Shown: positions 1-4,361, numbered from the stretch's first letter. The stretch: DNA of 6,276 nucleotides from DATJXG01 sp035500455 (GCA_035500455.1 DATJXG010000435.1:1-6276), one strand, 5' to 3'. Program-made: numbers and translations. Notes: generated from the sequence alone by a model not told the origin.

Positions 1-332
1 GGCCACATCAAGGCGCGCCCGCCCAGCAGGTGCACGTGCAGGTGGAACACCGATTGTCCCGCTCCCGGTCCCACGTTCAGCACCGTGCGGTAGCCATTCT
101 CGATGCCCCGCTCGCGGGCGATCTCGGCCGCCGCCAGATGGCAGAGTCCAATCAACTCGGCCTCCTCCGCCTGTGCCTCCTTCAGGCCGGCTACGTGCTT
201 CTTGGGGACGATAAGAATATGCGTGGGCGCCTGCGGATTGATGTCTTCGAAGGCGAAGGTTTGTTCATCTTCGTAAACTTTCTTGCTGGGAATTTCGCCG
301 GCAATGATGCGGCAGAACAGGCAGTTTGTCAT
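1..332 (-). CDS. hinT: HINT-type histidine triad (HIT) nucleotide hydrolase, 3' end cut by window
   Basis: HIT superfamily protein of the HINT branch. Known members hydrolyse purine nucleoside phosphoramidates and adenylates in the cytoplasm. In the 110 visible residues the N-terminus reads MTNCLFCRIIAGEIPSKKVY, with the Cys4/Cys7 pair that binds zinc in many homologues. The triad HLHVHLL is at residues 97-103, with His99 at the nucleophile position, preceded by NVGPGAGQSVF and followed by GGRALMWP. The family usually ends a few residues after the WP, so only about 3-6 residues are missing at the window edge. The ATG at 330-332 gives the standard family N-terminus. There is no clear Shine-Dalgarno; a TACAAT hexamer lies 23 nt upstream (356-361). 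It is divergent from the RsbRD-like gene at 711. Family assignment is very secure; the symbol follows the E. coli orthologue, and the physiological substrate is unknown. Confidence 0.95.
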   Translation of the reverse strand, partial: MTNCLFCRIIAGEIPSKKVYEDEQTFAFEDINPQAPTHILIVPKKHVAGLKEAQAEEAELIGLCHLAAAEIARERGIENGYRTVLNVGPGAGQSVFHLHVHLLGGRALMW

Positions 333-355
333 AGTCGTCAGTTGGCCGTCCGTTT

Positions 356-361
356 ATTGTA
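356..361 (-). promoter_or_regulatory. Putative -10 hexamer (TACAAT) of the HIT gene
   Basis: On the minus strand the sequence GGCGCTACAATAAACGG ends 18 nt before the HIT start codon, and TACAAT matches the TATAAT consensus at five of six positions. Transcription would start about 16 nt before the ATG. No good TTGACA lies at 16-18 nt. Instead, an exact 8-bp direct repeat GCGCCGGC (362-369 and 373-380, 11-bp period) fills the -35 region. A very similar GC-rich block followed by GCGCTACAAT precedes the CoA-binding gene at 1958, which supports a real shared promoter type. No experimental support. Confidence 0.4.
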
Positions 362-499
362 GCGCCGGCGGTGCGCCGGCCCTGTGCAAACTCACACTTC
401 TCTCGGGCGATGGCCGTTGTCTCGAACCCTTCCCGCCTGCGGCGGCCTGATCGGCCCGGCATAAATCCAGCCTGAAGAAGCGATTACGTCAACTGTACA

Positions 500-511
500 T
501 ACCGATAGGTA
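500..511. promoter_or_regulatory. Interrupted palindrome TACC-GATA-GGTA, possible operator
   Basis: A perfect 4-bp inverted repeat around GATA, extended imperfectly outward (GTAC at 497-500 and at 509-512). The TACCGANNGGTA layout resembles operators of some TetR-family repressors, but no regulator gene is adjacent. It may act on the gene at 711 or not at all. Short palindromes occur by chance, so confidence is low. Confidence 0.2.
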
Positions 512-520
512 CTAACAAAA

Positions 521-536
521 TGTTCCACGCGGAACA
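521..536. other. parS-like 16-bp palindrome (TGTTCCACGCGGAACA)
   Basis: The site differs at one base from TGTTCCACGTGGAACA, a common variant of the chromosomal parS site bound by ParB. The flanks extend the symmetry to 18 bp (520-537); only the central A/C pair breaks it, giving CACGCG in place of the CACGTG core. parS sites anchor the ParABS chromosome segregation complex and usually lie near the replication origin, often in or near unrelated genes. The central substitution may weaken binding. No parA or parB gene is in the window, so this could be a secondary parS or another regulator's operator. Confidence 0.4.
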
Positions 537-702
537 TCCTTGGAAATCTGAATGGCTCCAGACAGCCACCTTCCCCGCCCCCGTCCGCGCGCAACCGCCC
601 TGGCCGAAATCCGGCGGAGTAACCGCACAGCCGGCGCCAGGTTTCGCGGCTGCAATCTCTCCGCATCTAAGTTCATCTTTTTTGCATCTCATTAAATTGG
701 GT

Positions 703-708
703 GGGGTG
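703..708 (+). promoter_or_regulatory. Ribosome-binding sequence GGGGTG before the gene at 711
   Basis: GGGGTGAA immediately precedes the ATG at 711, with a spacing of 2 nt after GGGGTG. This is a short but plausible Shine-Dalgarno. Most other genes in this window have none, and it supports the chosen start. Confidence 0.35.
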
Positions 709-710
709 AA

Positions 711-1199
711 ATGATTGCTGTTCGTTTAGTCCGCTTGATTGAAGACAACTCCGAGGATCTAACCGAAGAACTTCTGGCGAAATATTACGCGTCGCCGCGA
801 ACCGCCGATCTGCGAAAGGTTCCGCAGCAGGAATTGCGCGAGCGCTCTCACCAAATCCTGCGCCACCTGAGCGATTGGCTGCTGAGCAAGTCCAGCCCCG
901 ATATCGAACTCCGCTACCGTGAAATCGGCGCGCTGCGCGCCTCGCAAGGCGCGTCGCTGGCCGACGTCATCTGGGGAATCGTGCTGATGAAAGAGCACAT
1001 CTGGGATTTCCTGCAGCGCGAAGGGTTCCTGCGGGGAGCGCTGGAAATTTACGGCGCCATGGAATTGCAGCGGCTGCTCGACCAGTTCTTCGACCACGCG
1101 ATCTGCTTTTGCGCCGAAGGCTATGAGATGGCGAAACTGAATCCAGCCGCAGTTCCGACGGCCGCGCGCGGCGCGGGTGCCGAAGTAACGCTGTCTTAG
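711..1199 (+). CDS. Stand-alone RsbRD N-terminal domain protein
   Basis: 162-residue soluble protein that resembles, across nearly its full length, the N-terminal domain of RsbT co-antagonist RsbRD proteins (RsbRD_N family). Family hallmarks are LVRLIEDNSEDLTEELL near residues 6-22, DPRT-like SPRT at 28-31, the helix QELRERSHQILRHLSDWL around 40-57, and the later helices IELRYREIGALRASQGASL and DVIWGIVLMKEHIWDFL. In RsbR proteins this helical, globin-like domain is thought to receive signals for the stressosome. The C-terminal STAS domain that would contact RsbS/RsbT is absent, and no rsb genes lie nearby, so its output is unknown. The ATG at 711 has GGGGTG just upstream and starts the domain correctly. 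The TAG stop lies inside a 17-bp tandem duplication. Fold assignment is fairly sure; function is not. Confidence 0.85.
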   Translation: MIAVRLVRLIEDNSEDLTEELLAKYYASPRTADLRKVPQQELRERSHQILRHLSDWLLSKSSPDIELRYREIGALRASQGASLADVIWGIVLMKEHIWDFLQREGFLRGALEIYGAMELQRLLDQFFDHAICFCAEGYEMAKLNPAAVPTAARGAGAEVTLS

Positions 1200-1226
1200 T
1201 TCTTCGAGCGTCTTAGTTCTTCGAGC
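1193..1226. repeat. Perfect 17-bp tandem duplication over a stop codon
   Basis: GTCTTAGTTCTTCGAGC occurs twice head to tail with no mismatch (1193-1209 and 1210-1226). The first copy holds the last Ser codon and TAG stop of the RsbRD-like gene. The second copy lies in the short convergent gap before the membrane-protein gene's end at 1258. Perfect identity suggests a recent slippage duplication. It does not alter the protein, because the first stop is kept. Confidence 0.95.
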
Positions 1227-1257
1227 TGACGGGAAATCCTCAAGCTGAATGCGTCCC

Positions 1258-1890
1258 TTAGCGGCGACCGGCGGAGCATGCCGCTTCAAACCCCGAATAC
1301 GAACCCTGGTTTAGAGTCACCGGCAGCGGGTCCACGCCATGCGGGCGATTGGGATCATGGCCTTCGTACACGCTGCCATCGGGATTAAACCCGTAGGTCA
1401 AGCTCCCGCCGTCGTTCATCACCAGATTTGGGTTCTGCCACTGCCCGCGGAGGTCGAGTTGCGGGCGCTCGTCTCCGCTGAAGGTAGAGTAGCGAAACAT
1501 CCGTAAGCGGAGGGGTTTGCCGTCCGTCGAAATGCCAACGTGCGGCGGCATCGTTCCACCCAGGTGCATTCGGAAAGTCTCTCCGCGCGGCGTGCACAGA
1601 TAGGCGACGCCGGTGACATAAGTTCCGTAGCGAGAGTTGCCGTGGCGGCTGGGCTCGATGCGCACGAACAAAGCGTAGTCGCCGGTCTTGGCGTGCAGCT
1701 TGCCCCAGCCCTGCCAGTACGGAATGATGTGAAAGTTTCCTCCCAGATAGAAACCCCAGGGCGTAAACACCGCCGGCAGTCCAAACAGGAGAACCACCAG
1801 CAAGGCCAGCAGCAGAACCGCCTGGGCGAAGCAGCCCAGGCGAGGCTTGGCCCGGCGCGGAGGCTGTAGCGGATTTTCTCGCGGATGCAT
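1258..1890 (-). CDS. Single-pass membrane protein of unknown function
   Basis: 210 residues that I do not recognise as any named family. The N-terminus is basic and Pro-rich (residues 1-18, with PPRRAKPR). One strong hydrophobic helix follows at about 20-42 (AQAVLLLALLVVLLFGLPAVF). By the positive-inside rule the remaining roughly 168 residues would lie in the periplasm. That part is rich in aromatic residues, Gly and Asn, with likely beta strands and a late Gly/Asp/Asn-rich stretch (GSLTYGFNPDGSVYEG, 162-177). Such composition suits an extracytoplasmic beta-rich domain. It has two or three Cys (20, 99, 205). The reading frame gives sensible composition, while the overlapping minus-strand frame that runs to 2087 gives Arg/Ser/Pro-rich nonsense. 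The ATG at 1890 has no Shine-Dalgarno; TAAACT (1909-1914) is a possible -10. It is divergent from the CoA-binding gene, with 82 bp between them. No Cys follows the helix in lipobox position. Confidence 0.75.
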   Translation of the reverse strand: MHPRENPLQPPRRAKPRLGCFAQAVLLLALLVVLLFGLPAVFTPWGFYLGGNFHIIPYWQGWGKLHAKTGDYALFVRIEPSRHGNSRYGTYVTGVAYLCTPRGETFRMHLGGTMPPHVGISTDGKPLRLRMFRYSTFSGDERPQLDLRGQWQNPNLVMNDGGSLTYGFNPDGSVYEGHDPNRPHGVDPLPVTLNQGSYSGFEAACSAGRR

Positions 1891-1957
1891 CGCCAGGGGA
1901 CCAGCAGTAGTTTAACCGCTCGCCGCAAGGGCGCCGGCCGCCCTTCTCCGGCCGCGC

Positions 1958-1963
1958 TACAAT
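1958..1963 (+). promoter_or_regulatory. Putative -10 hexamer (TACAAT), leaderless promoter of the CoA-binding gene
   Basis: GCGCTACAAT ends 9 nt before the ATG at 1973. A transcript starting about 7 nt after the hexamer would begin within 2-4 nt of the start codon, and there is no Shine-Dalgarno, so the mRNA is probably leaderless. Two CCGGCCG units (1934-1940, 1948-1954) fill the -35 region, resembling the layout upstream of the HIT gene. No TTGACA-like -35 is seen. Confidence 0.45.
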
Positions 1964-1972
1964 ATTGCTGCC

Positions 1973-2383
1973 ATGGCCTCTTTACCGCAGCCCGATCCCA
2001 TTCGCAACTTTCTGCAGCGCGCCCGCACCATCGCCGTTGTGGGACTTTCCGACAGCCCGCTTCGTCCCAGCCACGGCGTCTCCGCATATATGCAAATTCA
2101 GGGCTACCGCATCATTCCGGTGAACCCGAACATCCGCGAGGCGCTGGGCGAGACCGCCTATCCCTCTCTGCTCGATGTTCCCGAAAAGATAGACATCGTG
2201 AACATCTTCCGCCGCCCGGAGTTTGTGGGAGAGGCGGTGGACCAGGCCATTCAGCGCAAGGTGCCGTTGATCTGGATGCAGGAAGGCGTCATCAACGAAG
2301 CCGCCGCCGAAAAGGCGCGGCGCGCCGGGATCTTCGTGGTCATGGACCAGTGCATCCTCAAAGAACACAAAGCGCGCTTCTGA
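1973..2383 (+). CDS. CoA-binding protein (YccU-like, CoA_binding_2 family)
   Basis: 136-residue cytoplasmic Rossmann-fold protein whose length is normal for the YccU/CoA_binding_2 family. The first strand and cofactor loop are IAVVGLSDSPLRPSHGV (residues 20-36). They are followed by QGYRIIPVNP (43-52), DIVNIFRRPEFVGEAVDQAI (74-93), WMQEGVINEAAAEKA (101-115) and the C-terminal FVVMDQCILKEH (121-132). These blocks match the family in order. Members bind CoA; a reaction has not been settled, though the fold is shared with the CoA-binding part of succinyl-CoA synthetase. The ATG at 1973 gives the usual short N-terminus before the first strand and lies 9 nt after a TACAAT hexamer, with no ribosome-binding site. 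TGA is followed directly by an in-frame TAG. The gene is monocistronic and convergent with nusB. Confidence 0.93.
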   Translation: MASLPQPDPIRNFLQRARTIAVVGLSDSPLRPSHGVSAYMQIQGYRIIPVNPNIREALGETAYPSLLDVPEKIDIVNIFRRPEFVGEAVDQAIQRKVPLIWMQEGVINEAAAEKARRAGIFVVMDQCILKEHKARF

Positions 2384-2451
2384 TAGCTTTGGGCTCTGTT
2401 CGTCCTATGCGCTCTCTCGAATAGCGCAACGCCTGAGTCTGAAACGAAAGG

Positions 2452-2520
2452 GCCACAGCGGCTGAAAGCCCCCTGGTTCGGCGGCTGCAGCACGGCTGAA
2501 GCGTGCCCTGTCCGCGGCGA
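2452..2520. repeat. REP-like composite hairpin element, copy 1
   Basis: 69-bp element between the convergent CoA-binding and nusB genes. It begins GCCACAGCGGCTGAAAGCCC, with a short hairpin GGC-TGAAA-GCC at 2460-2470. After a spacer comes a second hairpin, GCACGGC-TGAA-GCGTGC (2490-2505, one bulged G), and the element ends CCTGTCCGCGGCGA. A 71-bp relative with the same order is at 4248-4318. Such GGCTGAAGCC-core repeats resemble interspersed palindromes in acidobacterial genomes. Here it could also serve as a bidirectional transcription stop, but there is no T-tract. Confidence 0.6.
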
Positions 2521-2523
2521 ACT

Positions 2524-2943
2524 TCAGGATGCGCCGTTTCCCAGGTCTTTGCCTACGCTGTCGAGGACGCCGTTGATGAACTGCACCGCCTCCGGGCTGG
2601 AAAATTTGCGGGCGATTTCCAGGGCCTCATTGATGATCACGGCGCGCGGGGTGGCGGGAAAGCTGAGCAGTTCGGCGACTGCGCCGCGCAGGATATTGCG
2701 GTCCACCGCGGCCATGCGGTCCATGCGCCAGTGCTCGGCGTGGCGCTCGATGAGGCCATCGATTTCGGGGCGGCGGTCCATGGCGTGGGCAAACAACTCT
2801 TCCGAAAAGCTGCGCACCTCTTCTTCCACCGCGCCGCGCTCGCCCCAGAAGGTGCGGCGCACGTCGTCGGCGCTCTGGCCGCCCATATCGGCCTGAAAGA
2901 GCATCTGCAGAACCAGTTCGCGGGATTTGCGGCGGGAGCCCAT
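2524..2943 (-). CDS. nusB: Transcription antitermination factor NusB
   Basis: 139-residue all-helical NusB, full length for the family. NusB pairs with S10 (NusE) to bind boxA RNA in the rRNA antitermination complex. The basic start SRRKSRELVLQMLFQADM (residues 3-20) is the conserved first helix with RNA-contacting Arg/Lys. The signature later part contains HWRMDRMAAVDRNILRGAV (71-89), TPRAVIINEALEIARKFSS (98-116) and FINGVLDSV (122-130). It lies downstream of ribH on the same strand, the arrangement found in many bacteria, but with a 248-bp repeat-filled spacer where many genomes have a short gap or overlap. The ATG at 2943 gives the normal N-terminus. The 5' flank is heptamer repeat (ACTGATG then ACGAA) without a Shine-Dalgarno, so the gene may be weakly translated from the ribH transcript or have its own start site in the spacer. 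Confidence 0.97.
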   Translation of the reverse strand: MGSRRKSRELVLQMLFQADMGGQSADDVRRTFWGERGAVEEEVRSFSEELFAHAMDRRPEIDGLIERHAEHWRMDRMAAVDRNILRGAVAELLSFPATPRAVIINEALEIARKFSSPEAVQFINGVLDSVGKDLGNGAS

Positions 2944-2948
2944 TTCGT

Positions 2949-3032
2949 CATCAGTCTTCAGTGTTCAGTGTTCGGTCGTCGGTCTTCAGTCTTCAGGCTT
3001 CGGCTTAGTCGTTCGCCTTTGGTCGTTGGCCG
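2949..3032 (-). repeat. Twelve degenerate heptamers upstream of nusB
   Basis: Read on the minus strand, 3032 to 2949 divides exactly into twelve 7-nt units without a gap: CGGCCAA, CGACCAA, AGGCGAA, CGACTAA, GCCGAAG, CCTGAAG, ACTGAAG, ACCGACG, ACCGAAC, ACTGAAC, ACTGAAG, ACTGATG. The units drift gradually from CGACCAA-like to ACTGAAG-like. A further CGGCCAA lies at 3038-3044, out of phase. The array ends 5 nt before the nusB start codon, so it forms the whole translation-initiation context of nusB. Confidence 0.85.
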
Positions 3033-3060
3033 GTTGCTTGGCCGGCTTAGTTCAGTCTAC

Positions 3061-3152
3061 TGATTGCTGATTTTTGATTGCTGATTGCTGACTTCAGCAC
3101 CTATCCGCGCCCGTCTTTCAATCAACAATCAGCAATCAACAATCAGCACTGA
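3061..3152. repeat. Inverted repeat with 31-nt arms between ribH and nusB
   Basis: The left arm (3061-3091, starting TGATTGCTGATTTTTGATTG) is complementary to the right arm (3122-3152, starting TCAACAATCAGCAATCAACA) at about 27 of 31 positions, with a 30-nt loop. Both arms are made of CAATCAG-type heptamers in opposite orientation. In a ribH-nusB transcript this would form a long, AU-rich stem-loop. It lacks the GC-rich stem and U-tract of a typical terminator. Confidence 0.8.
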
Positions 3153-3195
3153 ACGATCAGCAATCGGCAATCGAAAATTGGCAATCGCCAATCAA
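3119..3195 (+). repeat. Eleven CAATCAG-type heptamers running into the ribH stop codon
   Basis: 3119-3195 splits without gaps into eleven 7-nt units on the plus strand: CAATCAA, CAATCAG, CAATCAA, CAATCAG, CACTGAA, CGATCAG, CAATCGG, CAATCGA, AAATTGG, CAATCGC, CAATCAA. The last unit contains the ribH stop codon (TGA on the minus strand, 3192-3194). The pattern recalls the short tandem heptanucleotide (STRR) repeats described in cyanobacteria, though the unit here is degenerate and I cannot say it is the same family. Confidence 0.9.
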
Positions 3196-4106
3196 CGCGC
3201 GGGTCTTCGCCTGCGCGTCCGCTTACGGCTGGCGACTGACGACCGGCGGCTGGCGGCTGCCTTACTGGCAACTGTCCGCTTCAGGTTCGCCATCTCTACC
3301 GCTGCCAGCCCGGCTTCGAAGCCTTTGTTGCCCATCTTCAGTCCGGCGCGGTCGATGGCTTGTTCCAGGGTGTCGCAGGTGAGGACGCCGAAGGCGTGGG
3401 GCACCCCGGTTTCCTGGGCGGACTGGCCGACTCCGCGGGTGACTTCGTTGACGATCACATCGTAGTGCGCGGTGTCGCCGCGCAGCACGCAGCCGATACA
3501 AATCAGGGCATCGAAGTTGCCGGTTTGTGCCAGGGCGCGCGCGGCGGATGGAATCTCGAAGGCGCCGGGAACGCGGACGATTTCAATGTCCTCGCGCACG
3601 GCGCCGCAGCGCAGCAGGGCATCGAGCGCGCCTTGCAGCAGGCGCTCGGTGATGAACGAATTGAAGCGCGAGACCACGATGGCGAAGCGCCGGCCGCCCG
3701 CGGCAAGTTCGCCCGCCAGGCCGGGCGGGGGCTCGGCGGGAGCACCATGGATGGCAGCCACGATTCCACCCGGCAGTTCCAGCCAGAAAGTGCGCTCGCT
3801 GGCCTCAGTGGCGGCGGACTCGGCGAGGATCTTGAGCTTGTGCTGGTTCGCGATGGCAAAAATGTCATCGGGATTGGTGACTTCAAACACCAGAAGTTTC
3901 TCCACGTCCTTCACCCGCTCGAGCACCAGCCTGGGGTGCTCGCCCGAGGGCCGGTTCAGGCTGATGATCCCACCCGCCGCCGCAAACGCGGCCGACTTGC
4001 CCGCGGCCGGGGCGCGCTCGAAACCGATGGCGGTGAGAAACGCGGCCAGCGCATTGAACTGCTTGCTGTTGGCTACGTACCGTCCGATATGCAGCGACTT
4101 GATCAT
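3192..4106 (-). CDS. ribH: Lumazine synthase (RibH) fused to an N-terminal VOC-like domain
   Basis: 304 residues, about twice the usual 150-160 of RibH, which condenses 5-amino-6-ribitylamino-uracil with dihydroxybutanone phosphate to give 6,7-dimethyl-8-ribityllumazine in riboflavin synthesis. Residues about 131-276 are a complete RibH: FAIVVSRFNSFITERLL (141-157), VPGAFEIPSAA (179-189), GCVLRGDTAHYDVI (205-218, catalytic His214), FGVLTCDTLEQAIDRAGLKMG (239-259) and NKGFEAGLAAVEMANL (260-275). Residues 1-122 resemble a VOC (glyoxalase/bleomycin-resistance) fold: SLHIGRYVANSKQF, then a strand-rich part, LLVFEVTNPDDIFAIANQHK (71-90) and RTFWLELPGGIVAAIHG (105-121). Ala118 stands near where many VOC enzymes have a metal-binding Glu, so this domain may be non-catalytic. 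Residues 281-304 form a tail with ten Arg and two Lys, encoded by heptamer repeats. The frame is open throughout with no stop between domains. A GTG at Val116 could start a shorter RibH, but the VOC part is too protein-like to be untranslated. No Shine-Dalgarno precedes the ATG. nusB follows. Confidence 0.93.
   Translation of the reverse strand: MIKSLHIGRYVANSKQFNALAAFLTAIGFERAPAAGKSAAFAAAGGIISLNRPSGEHPRLVLERVKDVEKLLVFEVTNPDDIFAIANQHKLKILAESAATEASERTFWLELPGGIVAAIHGAPAEPPPGLAGELAAGGRRFAIVVSRFNSFITERLLQGALDALLRCGAVREDIEIVRVPGAFEIPSAARALAQTGNFDALICIGCVLRGDTAHYDVIVNEVTRGVGQSAQETGVPHAFGVLTCDTLEQAIDRAGLKMGNKGFEAGLAAVEMANLKRTVASKAAASRRSSVASRKRTRRRRPAR
3204..3259 (-). repeat. Heptamer repeats inside the ribH 3' coding end
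   Basis: On the minus strand, 3259 to 3204 reads as eight 7-nt units: CAGCCGC, CAGCCGC, CGGTCGT, CAGTCGC, CAGCCGT, AAGCGGA, CGCGCAG, GCGAAGA. The first five are clearly related, the last three only weakly. They encode the Ser/Arg/Lys-rich tail of RibH beyond the conserved fold. The phase is one base off the neighbouring array at 3119-3195, so one indel separates them. Confidence 0.65.
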
Positions 4107-4117
4107 GGCCGGGGGCA

Positions 4118-4123
4118 GTTACA
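4118..4123 (-). promoter_or_regulatory. Possible -10 hexamer (TGTAAC) of ribH
   Basis: TGTAAC lies 11 nt before the ribH ATG and matches TATAAT at four of six positions. The leader CTGCCCCCGGCC has no ribosome-binding sequence, so a start only a few nt from the ATG (leaderless) would fit. This is weak evidence on its own. I see no FMN riboswitch between ribH and the HTH gene. Confidence 0.2.
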
Positions 4124-4209
4124 GTCTTGTTTTTATCATGATTGGGCGGGCTCGGGATGGCGGAAGAGAGCGCGGGCGCTGAAGAGGGAACACATTTTGA
4201 ATGACGAAT

Positions 4210-4361
4210 GGCACGACTGAAGAGGTTGTAAACGCCGTGGAGAGAGCGCCACAGGGGCTGAAGCCCTTATTGATTTGAGGACTCACGCGGCCCTAAAAGG
4301 GCTGCTCTTCCGCGGTGACCGACACGTTCGTGAGTTTTTCTGCACCTCTGAAGCCGTGCCC
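4210..4361. repeat. Two halves of a REP-like hairpin flanking a REP-like copy
   Basis: GGCACGACTGAAG (4210-4222) looks like the left half, and CTGAAGCCGTGCCC (4348-4361) the right half, of a GGCACGGC-TGAA-GCCGTGCC hairpin. The 125 bp between them contain REP-like copy 2. Either one element was split by insertion of another, or these are two independently decayed elements. Confidence 0.35.
4248..4318. repeat. REP-like composite hairpin element, copy 2
   Basis: 71-bp relative of the element at 2452-2520. It starts GCCACAGGGGCTGAAGCCCTT, with hairpin AGGGGC-TGAA-GCCCTT (4253-4268, one G.U pair). The spacer TATTGATTTGAGG follows, then a second hairpin GCCCT-AAA-AGGGC (4290-4302), and it ends CTCTTCCGCGGTGA. 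Both copies share first-hairpin sequence, total length and the TCCGCGG(C/T)GA end, while the second hairpin differs. Confidence 0.6.

Larger units (their letters stand above)
333..710. other. Divergent intergenic region (378 bp) with regulatory-looking sites
   Basis: No convincing gene lies here; short open frames on both strands give Arg/Pro/Ala-rich translations with no recognisable family. Notable contents are a putative promoter for the HIT gene with a GC-rich direct repeat (356-380), an interrupted palindrome TACCGATAGGTA (500-511), a parS-like palindrome (521-536), and a GGGGTG ribosome-binding sequence just before the ATG at 711. 540-670 is GC-rich with no structure I can name. Confidence 0.6.

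Noticed and set aside
759..1289. Long open frame antisense to the RsbRD-like gene
   Set aside because: Translation is Arg/Gln/Ala-rich without a family, while the opposite strand encodes a recognisable domain with a ribosome-binding site; GC-rich DNA often leaves the antisense frame open.
1419..2087. 222-codon minus-strand frame overlapping the membrane protein
   Set aside because: Composition is dominated by Arg, Ser, Pro and Cys; it would also overlap the start of the well-supported CoA-binding gene.
2503..3063. Plus-strand open frame over nusB and the repeat spacer
   Set aside because: Antisense of nusB; its end is translated heptamer repeat.
3061..3195. CRISPR array
   Set aside because: Units are contiguous 7-nt repeats with no spacers, far too short for CRISPR repeats, and no cas genes are present.
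3085..3465. Plus-strand frame beginning with Ser/Asn/Gln-rich translation
   Set aside because: The Asn-Asn-Gln-Gln-Ser start is just translated CAATCAG heptamers; the remainder is antisense to ribH.
3360..4220. 286-codon plus-strand open frame over ribH
   Set aside because: Antisense shadow of a clear RibH reading frame; no recognisable domain.
4107..4250. FMN riboswitch upstream of ribH
   Set aside because: The start codon is preceded by a short leader without the conserved RFN-element blocks; none of its signature segments could be found.
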